Shown here in pieces: positions 6,956-15,100 of a DNA stretch of 27,674 nucleotides. Each line of letters begins with the position of its first letter. Within the stretch, counting starts at the first letter, position 1. The notes under the pieces are model-generated. The model was not told the DNA's origin and did no database searches. It saw only the letters and a list, made by a program, of their open reading frames with translations. This DNA is from JALYOC01 sp036675345. GTDB taxonomy: Bacteria; Myxococcota; Myxococcia; Myxococcales; Myxococcaceae. The DNA lies in assembly GCA_036675345.1 (NCBI GenBank), contig JAKFFE010000028.1, positions 1-27,674 of the forward strand. Reading direction: 5' to 3'. Both the position numbers and the translations under genes were made by a program.

Positions 6956-7852
6956 TCAACGTTTCTGCAAGGGGTGCAGGCAGTCTTCCAGGGGCTTGTC
7001 TGCCCGTAGGCGCAGGAAGAGGGGCTGCCGCAGCGCGCCTGCCTCGGTGATCTCCTTGACCCGCACCTCGCAGCTCAACTCCGGAGCGCACCACACCTCG
7101 GTGGACCCGGTGGGCCTCCTGGCGCCCTTGGGGAAGGCACAGGCGGGCAGGTCCGTGCGGCGCGACTGCAGCGCCGCCTGGACGGTGGCCCGCAGTGTCT
7201 CGGGCATCGCCGCGCCCACCTTGCCGGCATAGGTCAGCGCGCCGTCCAGGAACCCTGCCAGGTGCAGCGACGCCATGCCGCCCGAGTCGCCGAGGCTGTA
7301 GCCGACCACGACCAGATCCACGCGTCGATCCACGCAGACCTTCAGCCACTCCGCCGATCGTCCGGCGCGGTAGGGCGATTGGCCGTCCTTGGCCATCATC
7401 CCCTCCAGTTGCAGCGACTGGACGTGGCGGAACAGCGACTCCCCCTCCGTCTCCAGGTGATCGGTGAAGCGCAAGGGGCCGGTGGTGCCTGCCAGCAGTT
7501 GCTGGAGCAGCGCCTTGCGATCCCGCAGCGGCAACCCGCGCAGATCGGCCCCGTCCAGGCCGAGCAGATCGAAGGCGAAGAGGGTGGTGGGGGCGCCTTG
7601 CTGCAGCAGCTGGAACTGCGGTCGCCCGTCGGCGCCCAGCGCCACCAGCTCGCAATCCAGCAGCGCGCGCGCGTCCAGCGCTCGCAAGGCCCTGACCAGA
7701 TGCGGGTGATCGGCGGTGGCGTCGGTCTTGCGGCGCGTGAGCAGGCGGACCTGCTGGTGGTCGACCTCGGCCAGCATCCGGTGGCCGTCGTACTTGAGCT
7801 CGAAGAGCCAGCCGGCGCGGGAGAAGGTCTGGGGCGCCGTCTCCGCCAACAT
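6956..7852 (-). CDS. stand-alone ATP-dependent DNA ligase (LigD ligase-domain type)
   Basis: This is the nucleotidyltransferase plus OB-fold part of LigD-type ligases, 298 residues, without the polymerase and phosphoesterase domains of full LigD. Motif I is FELKYDGHR (the Lys forms the AMP adduct), followed by DCELVAL, LFAFDLLGLDG, motif IV EGMMAKDGQSPYR and motif V WLKVCVDRR. Motif V normally reads W-x-K-x-K/R, and here the second basic residue is Cys. The protein seals DNA ends, probably with the divergent Ku. I start it at ATG 7852. GAGG lies 8 nt upstream, third positions become almost wholly G/C from there, and MLAE matches the usual opening of this domain. The frame is open back to ATG 7984, but that stretch has non-coding-like third positions. 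Confidence 0.85.
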   Translation of the reverse strand: MLAETAPQTFSRAGWLFELKYDGHRMLAEVDHQQVRLLTRRKTDATADHPHLVRALRALDARALLDCELVALGADGRPQFQLLQQGAPTTLFAFDLLGLDGADLRGLPLRDRKALLQQLLAGTTGPLRFTDHLETEGESLFRHVQSLQLEGMMAKDGQSPYRAGRSAEWLKVCVDRRVDLVVVGYSLGDSGGMASLHLAGFLDGALTYAGKVGAAMPETLRATVQAALQSRRTDLPACAFPKGARRPTGSTEVWCAPELSCEVRVKEITEAGALRQPLFLRLRADKPLEDCLHPLQKR

Positions 7853-8009
7853 CAGCGACACCTCGCGCGCAGCTGGCTGTGGAGGGAGGGGTGGGAGTCG
7901 CCCGCGCAACGGACCTGTAGCACCCCGGTTCTCATTCCGGGCCGGCGGTTGGGCCCGCCCGCGTGGTCGCCGAGTCGCGGTCATCCAGACCCGATGTTAC
8001 CTTGGCTTC

Positions 8010-8927
8010 ATGCCCGCGCGGTCCATGAGCTCGGCCGTAGTCACCTTCGGCCTCGTGAACATCCCGGTGAAGCTGTACTCCACCGGTGAGTCCTCTTCTT
8101 CCATCAGCTTCAACCTGATCCACGAGAAGTGCGGTGGGCGGGTGAAGCAGCAGTACATCTGCCCCAAGGAGGACGGGATCACGGTCTCCCGGGACGAGAT
8201 GGTGAAGGGCTACGAGTTCGCCAAGGACCAGTACGTCCTCTTCAGCGAGGCGGAGCTCAAGGCGATTGAAGACGCGGCCTCCAAGGCGATCGAGATCGTG
8301 GAGTTCGTGCCCGAGGAGAAGGTGGACCCGCTGTACTACGACCGGGCCTACTACCTGGGACCGGACAAGGGCGCGGACCGGGCCTATCGCCTGCTGGGCG
8401 AGGCGATGCGGCAGACCGGGCTGTGCGCGATCGCCCGGTTCACCCAGCGCGGCCGGGAGTCGATCGTGCTGATGCGGCCGATGGACAAGGGCCTGGTCCT
8501 CACCCAGCTCAAGTACGCGGATGAGGTCAAGAAGCTGGACGAGGTCCCGATCGGCGAGGCGGAGGTGAAGGAGGCCGAGCTGAACCTGGCCAAGCAGTTC
8601 GTCAACCAGCTGGCCACCCAGGAGTTCTCCCCGGAGAAGTACGAGGACGCCTTCCGCAAGCGGCTGCAGGAGATCATCGACCGCAAGGTGCAGGGCGAAC
8701 AGGTGACCATGGCCCCCGCCGAGGAGCCCCGCGCCCAGGTGATCGACCTGATGGAGGCCCTCAAGGCCAGCCTGGCCCAGCAGCCGGCCGCCCCGGCCAA
8801 GGCCGCGGCCAGCACTCCCGCCACCTCCGCGGAGGACAAGGAGGAGGCTGCCTCCCGGAAGCCGCCGAAGCGGGCCGCTGCTGCCGGCAAGGAAGCAGCG
8901 CCGCGGGCGAAGAAGAAGAACGGGTAG
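8010..8927 (+). CDS. ku: non-homologous end joining protein Ku
   Basis: This is bacterial Ku, 305 residues, which forms a ring on broken DNA ends and recruits the ligase. The whole core is present: WSTSAVVTFGLVNIPVKLY-like opening (residues 6-20), SFNLIHEKCGGRVKQQYICPKE, VEFVPEEKVDPLYYDRAYYLGPDK, RESIVLMRP and the LAKQFVNQL...Y.D.F..RL bridge. The last 40-50 residues are Ala/Lys-rich (ending RAKKKNG), the kind of basic tail that in other bacterial Ku proteins contacts DNA or helps threading. The start ATG 8010 is chosen because homologous sequence begins immediately; ATG 8025 is the alternative. It is divergent from the ligase, with a 157-bp shared region (7853-8009), so both may be controlled together. 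Confidence 0.96.
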   Translation: MPARSMSSAVVTFGLVNIPVKLYSTGESSSSISFNLIHEKCGGRVKQQYICPKEDGITVSRDEMVKGYEFAKDQYVLFSEAELKAIEDAASKAIEIVEFVPEEKVDPLYYDRAYYLGPDKGADRAYRLLGEAMRQTGLCAIARFTQRGRESIVLMRPMDKGLVLTQLKYADEVKKLDEVPIGEAEVKEAELNLAKQFVNQLATQEFSPEKYEDAFRKRLQEIIDRKVQGEQVTMAPAEEPRAQVIDLMEALKASLAQQPAAPAKAAASTPATSAEDKEEAASRKPPKRAAAAGKEAAPRAKKKNG

Positions 8928-9040
8928 CGCTGAGAAAACCGCGGACGGTGCGCTGAACCGACGCACTCCTCGCGTTGCTCTGGAGCACGCCGTCTGGAGA
9001 GGGCGGACTGGCGTTGACCCGGCGCTCTCCCCACGGGTCT

Positions 9041-9082
9041 GGTCCACGCAGGCGGGCAGGCCCTGCCCCGGAGGCGTGGACC
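9041..9082. terminator. GC hairpin between convergent ku and hydrolase genes
   Basis: GGTCCACGC (9041-9049) pairs with GCGTGGACC (9074-9082), and inside lies a second palindrome (GGGCAGG/CCTGCCC). It lies between the two converging stops and could terminate both. There is no T-tract. Two similar 26-bp blocks start at 9011 and 9074 (22 of 26 positions alike), so the region may have arisen by duplication. Confidence 0.45.
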
Positions 9083-9108
9083 CGGCGCCTTCCTCACGGC
9101 GCTGAACG

Positions 9109-10017
9109 CTATCGCGAGGCCTGCGCCGCGACCGGGACCGGCGCTCCCTCCAGGAAGGCTCCGACCCGTCCGCACAGCCACTGCCGGAAGGCATCGGTGG
9201 TGGGCGGGCTGTGGCGGCAGTCGGTGATCAATTCGCTGGTCACCAGGTTGGGGAAGAGCACCTTGGCCCGCTGGAGCACCGCTGGCCCCGGGAAGCTGAC
9301 GTCGTCGTCCGCGGCCATCACCAGGGTGGGCGCGGTGAAGGCGGCGAACTCCTCGGGTTTGGCCAGCGGCGGGATCCGCATGTCCATCCGGTAGTTGAGG
9401 AAGGCATCACCCAGGTACGGCATCCAGTCGTCGTCCAGGGTGGTGAGCAGGTTGCGGACGAACCGCTTCAGCGTTCGCGGCGAGGGGAACGCGCTGTAGA
9501 CCATCATCGGAAGGCCCACCCGGAACAGCCCCTCCAGCGGCTTGCCATTGACCATCCCGGCCGGGACCAACAGGGCCAGCTTCCCGATCCGCTCCGGGGC
9601 GTGCGCGGCCAATCTCAGCGCCACGAACCCGCCCCAGCTGACGCCCAGCACGTGGGTCCGGGGCAGGGCCAGCGCGTCCAGCACCTCCACCAGCCACTGC
9701 CCATAGGCGTTGCCCTCCACCGGGATCCGCGCGTCGGCGCTCATCACCGACTGTCCGACGATGTCCACCGCGTAGACCCGGAAGCGGGAGAGCAGCGGCC
9801 CCAGCTCCACCAGCAGGTGGGCGGAAGAGGCCAGCGCGCCGTGAAGCACGATCAGCGGCGGCGCCTCCGCCGGCCCGGCGACCAGCACCTGGGTCTCTCC
9901 AAAGGCGGTGGGAATCTTCCGCACCGTGGTGGGGGTGGGAATCCGGGCCCGGAACGTCTGGTGCCAGGCCTCCAGCTTCGCGCGCCCTTCGGGGGTCTTC
10001 ACCATCGGCTTGCTCAT
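9109..10017 (-). CDS. alpha/beta hydrolase
   Basis: This is a 302-residue alpha/beta-hydrolase-fold enzyme, probably an esterase or related hydrolase. The oxyanion segment LIVLHGALASS (55-65) precedes the nucleophile elbow GVSWGG (Ser-127). The likely acid is in DDDVSFPG, and the catalytic His is in DCRHSPPT near the C-terminus. A bulky cap (about 155-215) sits between them. The start is ATG 10017, which overlaps the stop of the TetR gene as ATGA; GGAGG lies 5-6 nt before it, so translation is probably coupled. The four-residue longer form from 10029 has no such support. As the partner of a TetR repressor gene it probably acts on, or is induced by, that repressor's ligand. The substrate cannot be told. 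Confidence 0.92.
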   Translation of the reverse strand: MSKPMVKTPEGRAKLEAWHQTFRARIPTPTTVRKIPTAFGETQVLVAGPAEAPPLIVLHGALASSAHLLVELGPLLSRFRVYAVDIVGQSVMSADARIPVEGNAYGQWLVEVLDALALPRTHVLGVSWGGFVALRLAAHAPERIGKLALLVPAGMVNGKPLEGLFRVGLPMMVYSAFPSPRTLKRFVRNLLTTLDDDWMPYLGDAFLNYRMDMRIPPLAKPEEFAAFTAPTLVMAADDDVSFPGPAVLQRAKVLFPNLVTSELITDCRHSPPTTDAFRQWLCGRVGAFLEGAPVPVAAQASR

Positions 10018-10628
10018 CGTGTCCTCCATTCAGAGCGCGGCAGGATTCCGCGCAGGTGCTGCGCCACCATCCGGTCCACCATCCGCACCGGCTGCGGGTT
10101 CGCGCCCTGCACCCAGCCCAGGAGCGCGAAGTAATAGAAGGAGAACCAGGCGGCGCCGAACACCAGGGCGTCGTCGGGCTGGAGCCGGACCTTGCTGCGC
10201 GCGGCCGCGGCCACGAAAAGCTCCGCCACCCGCCCATGGACCCGCGCGACCTGCGCGGTGAAGCGCTCGGCCCAGGGGCCCTGGGCGAACAGCGCCTCCT
10301 TGAGCAGGGTCCGGGAGAGGGCAGGGCGCCGCAGGTAGTAGGCGAACACCGCCTCGGTCAGCGAATGCAGCTGGTTCCCCAACCGGCCAGGCGGGATCCC
10401 CAGCAGCGCGCCGCTGATCGTCTCCTCCAGATCCGCGAACAGCGAGGCGTGGAGCAGCTCCCGCTTGTCGGTGAAGTGGACGATCACCGACGCCGCGGAG
10501 ACCCCCGCCTCGGCCCCGATCGCACGCAGGTTGGTCCCGTCGAAGCCGTGGGCCTCGAAGTGGCGACGCGCCACGGTCAGCAGTCGCTGGCGGGTGGCTT
10601 CCTTCTGGTCGGCGCGGGAGGTGGGCAT
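10014..10628 (-). CDS. TetR/AcrR family transcriptional regulator
   Basis: This is a 204-residue one-component repressor. The N-terminal HTH is clear: ATRQRLLTVARRHFEAHGFDGTNLRAIGAEAGVSAASVIVHFTDKRELL (about 11-59), with the recognition helix at VSAASVIVHF. The rest is the variable helical ligand and dimer domain. The family binds palindromes near its own promoter and is released by small ligands. A 25-bp palindrome lies only 10 bp upstream of the ATG (10639-10663), which fits autorepression. The stop overlaps the start of the hydrolase gene, so both are one operon under the same operator. The inducer is unknown. Confidence 0.94.
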   Translation of the reverse strand: MPTSRADQKEATRQRLLTVARRHFEAHGFDGTNLRAIGAEAGVSAASVIVHFTDKRELLHASLFADLEETISGALLGIPPGRLGNQLHSLTEAVFAYYLRRPALSRTLLKEALFAQGPWAERFTAQVARVHGRVAELFVAAAARSKVRLQPDDALVFGAAWFSFYYFALLGWVQGANPQPVRMVDRMVAQHLRGILPRSEWRTR

Positions 10629-10638
10629 CGGGGCTCGT

Positions 10639-10663
10639 TAAACGTGTTCAGTGAACGTGTTTA
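10639..10663. promoter_or_regulatory. palindromic operator, probable TetR site
   Basis: The two half-sites TAAACGTGTTCA (10639-10650) and TGAACGTGTTTA (10652-10663) flank a single central base. Outer TAAAC/GTTTA and inner GTTCA/TGAAC are symmetrical and only the GT dinucleotides between them are not. The size, symmetry and place directly before the TetR start codon are typical of an autoregulatory operator. The same bases also read as two direct copies of AACGTGTTYA. Confidence 0.75.
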
Positions 10664-10909
10664 GCGAAGTCGTGGTGCGCACGCAACCGGACCGTGGTTT
10701 CGGTCAGTCGCGGTGGCTCACCCGCTGCTCGGGCCCCTTCCAAGCGAGCACGGGAAGGGGCGAGGACTCAGGGCGGGTTCGCACGCGAGGGACCTGCGCC
10801 AGTTCGGGAGAAGTTGACCGGAGCGTTCCGGAAATCCTGGCCGGTCGAAGATCAGGAGGAATAGAGCGCCGGCACGGGCGGGAGCAATGCCGACGCCACC
10901 GGGCCCGCT
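10664..10909. other. gene-free stretch upstream of the TetR operon
   Basis: I see no convincing gene here on either strand. Short open frames lack ribosome sites and third-position G/C bias. The only structure noted is CCCCTTCC (10734-10741) with GGAAGGGG (10753-10760), an 8-bp hairpin. The TetR promoter is expected at the left end. Confidence 0.5.
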
Positions 10910-10993
10910 GCGGAAACCTGATCATCTGATCAAGTTTCCGCGCTGGAGGCGCGGTCCTGGGGCGGAAACTTGATCAAATGATCAGGTTTCCGC
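10910..10993. repeat. pair of 32-bp palindromes forming one large inverted repeat (TGATCA sites)
   Basis: Units at 10910-10941 and 10962-10993 are each built as GCGGAAAC-x-TGATCA-xx-TGATCA-x-GTTTCCGC. The two units are inverted copies of each other with one mismatch, separated by 20 bp (10942-10961). The result is four TGATCA half-sites and a possible 31-of-32 bp stem. It lies downstream of the MerR-TPR gene and about 280 bp upstream of the TetR start. It could be a double operator, a recombination or partition site, a MITE-like element or a strong transcript-end hairpin. No T-tract is present. Confidence 0.8.
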
Positions 10994-11096
10994 GGACCAG
11001 GCCTTTGCGGTCGCTGACTCCGGCGCGGATCACCCCGGGAGCGGCCCACCGGGCGACCGAGGGGGGGTGGGTTCCGGAGCGCCCAGGCGCAGCCAG

Positions 11097-11987
11097 CTAC
11101 TGCGGGCGCGCGGCCCGGGCGCTGATCAAGTGCCGGATCGCCTGCGCCTTGCGGCCGGTCTTCTCGTACAGGCAGGCGAGGTTGTAGTGCGCGTCTGCGC
11201 AGTGGGGATCAATGGCCACCGCCTGGGCGTAGGCGTGGATCGCATCCTCCCAGCGGGCCTGGTCCTCCAGCGCGGTGCCCAGGTTGAAGGCGGCGGTGGC
11301 GTCCTTGGGGGACAGCGCCAGGGCGGTGCGGTAGTGCCCCTCCGCCTCCTTGGACTGGCCGCGGACCTGCAGCAGTCGCCCGAGGTTCACATGGGCATCG
11401 GCGTGGTCGGGCGCGCGGTGCAGCACCACCCGGTAGCGATCCATGGCGCGTTCGGGCTGGCTCTCCTCCAGGGCGCAAGCCTCCTGGAAGATGGAGGCCA
11501 CGTCGGTGGCCGCCTTCTGGGGCAACAGCCTCAGCACCGGCACCTGGGAGACGGGGGCCACCTCCGCGCTGCGGGGGCCGATGTGTCCGGAGAAGTCCAT
11601 CACTCCCTGACCCGACTCGGCATTCCAGCGGGCGTCGCCGTCCCGGATCACCACCGACTGTCCGTCCGCCGCCAGGGAAACGCCGCTGAGCGGCCGACCC
11701 TCCGGGAGGTCCTGCTGCAGCTTCTTGAGGGCCTTGCGAATGGCCGCCACCGGGACCTTGTCCTCCGCCAGCGCCTGCGCGCTTCGCAGCAGCACCAGAT
11801 CCTGGAAGGAGAAGCGGACTGCGCCATCCTCGGCGCTCTGGGGGCGGATAAAGCCGGCGCGGACCAACGACTGGACCAACTCCTGGGGGAAGCCCAGCCG
11901 GGCGGCCTCCTGAGCCAACGGCGCCTCCAGGCCACGGCTTCGCCGGGTCCGGGTCTTCGTCCCGTCGCTGTTGCCGTCCACCGCCAT
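11097..11987 (-). CDS. MerR-like HTH protein with C-terminal TPR repeats
   Basis: This is a 296-residue protein joining a MerR-type DNA-binding region to tetratricopeptide repeats. The N-terminal 30 residues are polar and basic. Residues about 28-95 resemble the MerR winged helix (LAQEAARLGFPQELVQSLVRAGFIRP...FSFQDLVLLRSAQALAEDKVPVAAIRKALKKL). A middle segment (about 100-165) is unlike known domains. At least three TPR units follow (ERAMDRYRVVLHRAPDHADAHVNLGRLL; EAEGHYRTALALSPKDATAAFNLGTAL; DAIHAYAQAVAIDPHCADAHYNLACLY). It probably senses a partner protein by the TPR part and acts on DNA. The start ATG 11987 has GGAGGGA just upstream; the frame before it lacks a site and gene-like composition. 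It is 172 bp downstream of the M36 gene on the same strand. Confidence 0.87.
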   Translation of the reverse strand: MAVDGNSDGTKTRTRRSRGLEAPLAQEAARLGFPQELVQSLVRAGFIRPQSAEDGAVRFSFQDLVLLRSAQALAEDKVPVAAIRKALKKLQQDLPEGRPLSGVSLAADGQSVVIRDGDARWNAESGQGVMDFSGHIGPRSAEVAPVSQVPVLRLLPQKAATDVASIFQEACALEESQPERAMDRYRVVLHRAPDHADAHVNLGRLLQVRGQSKEAEGHYRTALALSPKDATAAFNLGTALEDQARWEDAIHAYAQAVAIDPHCADAHYNLACLYEKTGRKAQAIRHLISARAARPQ

Positions 11988-12159
11988 GGGTCCCTCCGAC
12001 CTGAAGGCACACCTATACCAACCTGGGCTGACATGCGGGCCGGTAAAAACACCTGGAATCCAGAGGACTTGCCGCGAGGCGGGGCCTCGCCCGGTGCTAC
12101 AGGTCTGACTGGGGCATTCCATTGCTGGTTACTGGCGGCATCGGACGAAGTAGCGCCGC

Positions 12160-15100
12160 CTACGCCCGGCGGCGCCGCAGGGCCAGGGCCAGCAGCCCGA
12201 ACAGCGGCAGCGCTCCGCCGGCGCCGCTGCTGCAGCCGCAGCCCTTGGGGGTGATCGTCACCTCCACCGAATCGGTGGCGGTGTGGTGTCCGTCGCCCAC
12301 CGTCAGTTGGAAGGCGAGGACGGTCTGCTCCTCCACCTCCGGAGTGGTCAGGTAGGTCACCGCCCCGGTGGCGCCGATCAGGGTCACGGTGGGCCCGGCG
12401 GTCTGGGTCCAGGCGAAGGTGAGCGGGGTGGCCTCCGGATCACTGCTGGCGGTCCCGTCCAGCGAGGTCGCCTCGCCCTCCGGGGTCGTCCGGTCCGGGC
12501 CGGCGTTGGCCACCGGAGGTCCATCACACACCGAGGCCACGCACAGCTCGCCCGCGGTGCACGCCACCCCGCACGCGCCGCAATGGGCGTTGTCGCTGGC
12601 CAGGTTGGCGCAGGTCCCGGCGCAGTCCGCCAGCCCTCCGACGCAGGTGACCGGGGTGCCCTGGCAGGTGCCGTCCACGCACTGGGTCCCGGCCGCGCAG
12701 GCGGTCCCACAGGCGCCGCAGTCGCGCTCGTCCAGCGAGAGGTTGGCGCAGACCCCGCCGCAGTCCACCCGATCCACCGCGCAGCCGGGCACGCAGCGGT
12801 GGGTGTCCTCGGCCACCACCGAGAACGGGGTGTGGGTCAGGCCGGTCAGGCCCAGCTGATCCAGGTCCCATCCGGAGGTCCCCTCCGCCGCGTCGGTGCC
12901 CACCCGGAAGCGCAGCCGGAAGGTCTGCCCGGCCAGCGCGGTGCCGATGCTGACCGTGGTCTGGCCCATCGACGGGTAGCCGCTGCTCTGGCCCACGTAG
13001 GCCTGCCGGTTGGCCAGCGGATTGCCGGAGGTGTCGGTGAGGGTCCCGCCGTAGCCCAGCGCGCCCAGGGTGCTCAGGTCGGTCCAGCTGGCGCCGCCGT
13101 TGGTGGTGAACTCCACCACCGCGCCATCCCAGTTGGTGCCCGAGCTCCGCTCGAACAGGTAGCGGTGCGAGAAGGAGATCACCACCGGGTCCCCGGCGCT
13201 GGCCACCAGGTCCGGAGACTCCAGCCAGGTGTCCGACGCCTGGCCCAACGCGGTGGCGTGCCAGACGTGGCCCTGTCCGCTCTGCCGCACCCGCGCCCAG
13301 ACCTTGGGCGCCGCCGCTCCTCCGGGAGTCCAGGCGGAGCTGGGGCTCTCCACGCTGTCCACCGCCGAGGCCGCGGGCAGGTCGTTGAAGTTGGCGACCA
13401 GGGTGGCCACCTGGCCCACGGTGGCCGCGCAGGCCTCCTGGTTCACCGTCCCCAGGGTGAAGGCCAGCTCGGGCATGCCGGTCACCGAGCCATCCAGCGT
13501 CACCTGGAAGGTCATCTCCACCGAGGACAGCGCCGCCAGCTCCGGCACCACCAGGCTGCTGCCGGCAGGGAAGCTGACCCCGCTGCTGGTGCTGCCCACG
13601 TTCAGCTGGGTGCCGATGGCCGGGGCATGGCCGGAGTTGATCACGGTGATCCGCAGCAGCCCGGTCTCCGCCCCATCCAGGATCCCGTCGCCGTCACAGG
13701 CGCGGACGCTGTCGTCCAGGGTCACGCTCCCCAGCTCCAGCCGGGGCGAGAGCGAGCTGTGCTCCACCACGCCGGTGAGGGTGGTGGAGGCGCGCGCCGG
13801 GGACACCGCGCAGCTGCCCGCCCCGCGGCGGGCGAAGGCCTGGGCCGCGAGCAGGGCATCTGGATGGCTGCGGGAGGCGATCGCGGTCAGCACCGCGTCC
13901 CGCTGTTCGGTGAAGGTCGGGTCGGACGGAGTGAGGGAGAGCGCCAGCACCACATCGTCGGTCAGCTGGCGGCGGACCTCCTCGAACGTCCGGGCCCCGC
14001 GCTGCTGCTGCAAGGACGCGTAGACCTCCCACATCATCTGGGCCCAGACCTCGCCCGCGTTGTGGACCTCGGAGTTGGCGGCTCCGGCCAGCTGCCCGGG
14101 CACCTCGGAGGGCAGCGCCGCGCCATCCCCGATGTGCCGGAAGCTGAGCGGGTTGCGGGCGGGATTGAGACTGTACGGATAGCGGCGGATTCCGAAGTAG
14201 GAGGCCAGGGGGGTGGCGCCGGCCGAATAGCCCGCCATCCCGTACACCCCCTGGAGATCGTCGCCCTCCTCCAGTGCCATGTGGATCGCCACGTAGTCGC
14301 CCCAGCCCTCGCTCAAGGCGCCGCACTGCTGGTTGCCGCAGCCGCTGCTCAGCCGGTGGTGGAGGTAGTGCCCCCACTCGTGGGCCACCACGGTGGAGTC
14401 CAGCGCGCCATCCCGGAGGACGGCGGCGGTGCGGACCAGCTTTCCGTCCACCGCGCCGGAGGCCAGGGCCGAGCGGAGGGACACTCCCGCGGCCCGGGTG
14501 ATCGACAGTGCCGGGATGGTCACCGGGGCGCCGGTGGAGTCACCCATCCCCGGAGGGGCGGGGGAGCTGGCGTCGTCGGCGATGATCGCCCCCACCGCGC
14601 CGGCGCTCTGGAGGTTCAGGGCCTTGACCTTGAAGGTGCAGCCGCCGCGATCCACCAGCCCGATCTTCCCGGTGAGGTTGGTGGTCACCGACTGACAGCC
14701 GTCGGTGGTGGAGGTGCCGCCGTTGACCGCGGCGACGATCGGCGCGGAGAGGTTGAAGGTCTGGGGCCCGAAGGCCGCCGACCCGGTCAGCAGCTGCGAG
14801 CCGGGCGGGGTCAGCTCCAGGTAGCGGGTCTCCCGCCCGGTCCACAGATAGATCTGCATCCGCGGCGAGACCCCGTCGGAGGGAGTGGACATGTTGGCGT
14901 TGTCCCGCGCGGTGGCGGCGGTGTCCTGCACCTCTACCTTCATCGGATCGCCGGCCACCCCGCCGCGGCCCAGGTTGTCGGTCTGGGCGTTCCCCGCCGC
15001 CTCGTCGAAGCCGGAGTCGTAGTACCAGTCGTGCAGCCAGTTGGTGACGTAGAAGGCGTGGATCACCGAGGCCATCCGCTGGTCCGGGCTGGACAGCGGA

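Noticed and set aside
7853..7984. N-terminal extension of the DNA ligase
   Set aside because: Third codon positions lose their G/C bias here, no ribosome site precedes ATG 7984, and it would leave only 25 bp between the divergent ligase and ku starts. It is kept as an alternative start only.
10651..10929. Small plus-strand protein upstream of the TGATCA element
   Set aside because: It has no ribosome site, no domain and non-coding-like composition, and it starts inside the TetR operator.
11988..12122. Longer N-terminus of the MerR-TPR protein
   Set aside because: GGAGGGA directly before ATG 11987 gives a better start, and the extension is not gene-like in composition.
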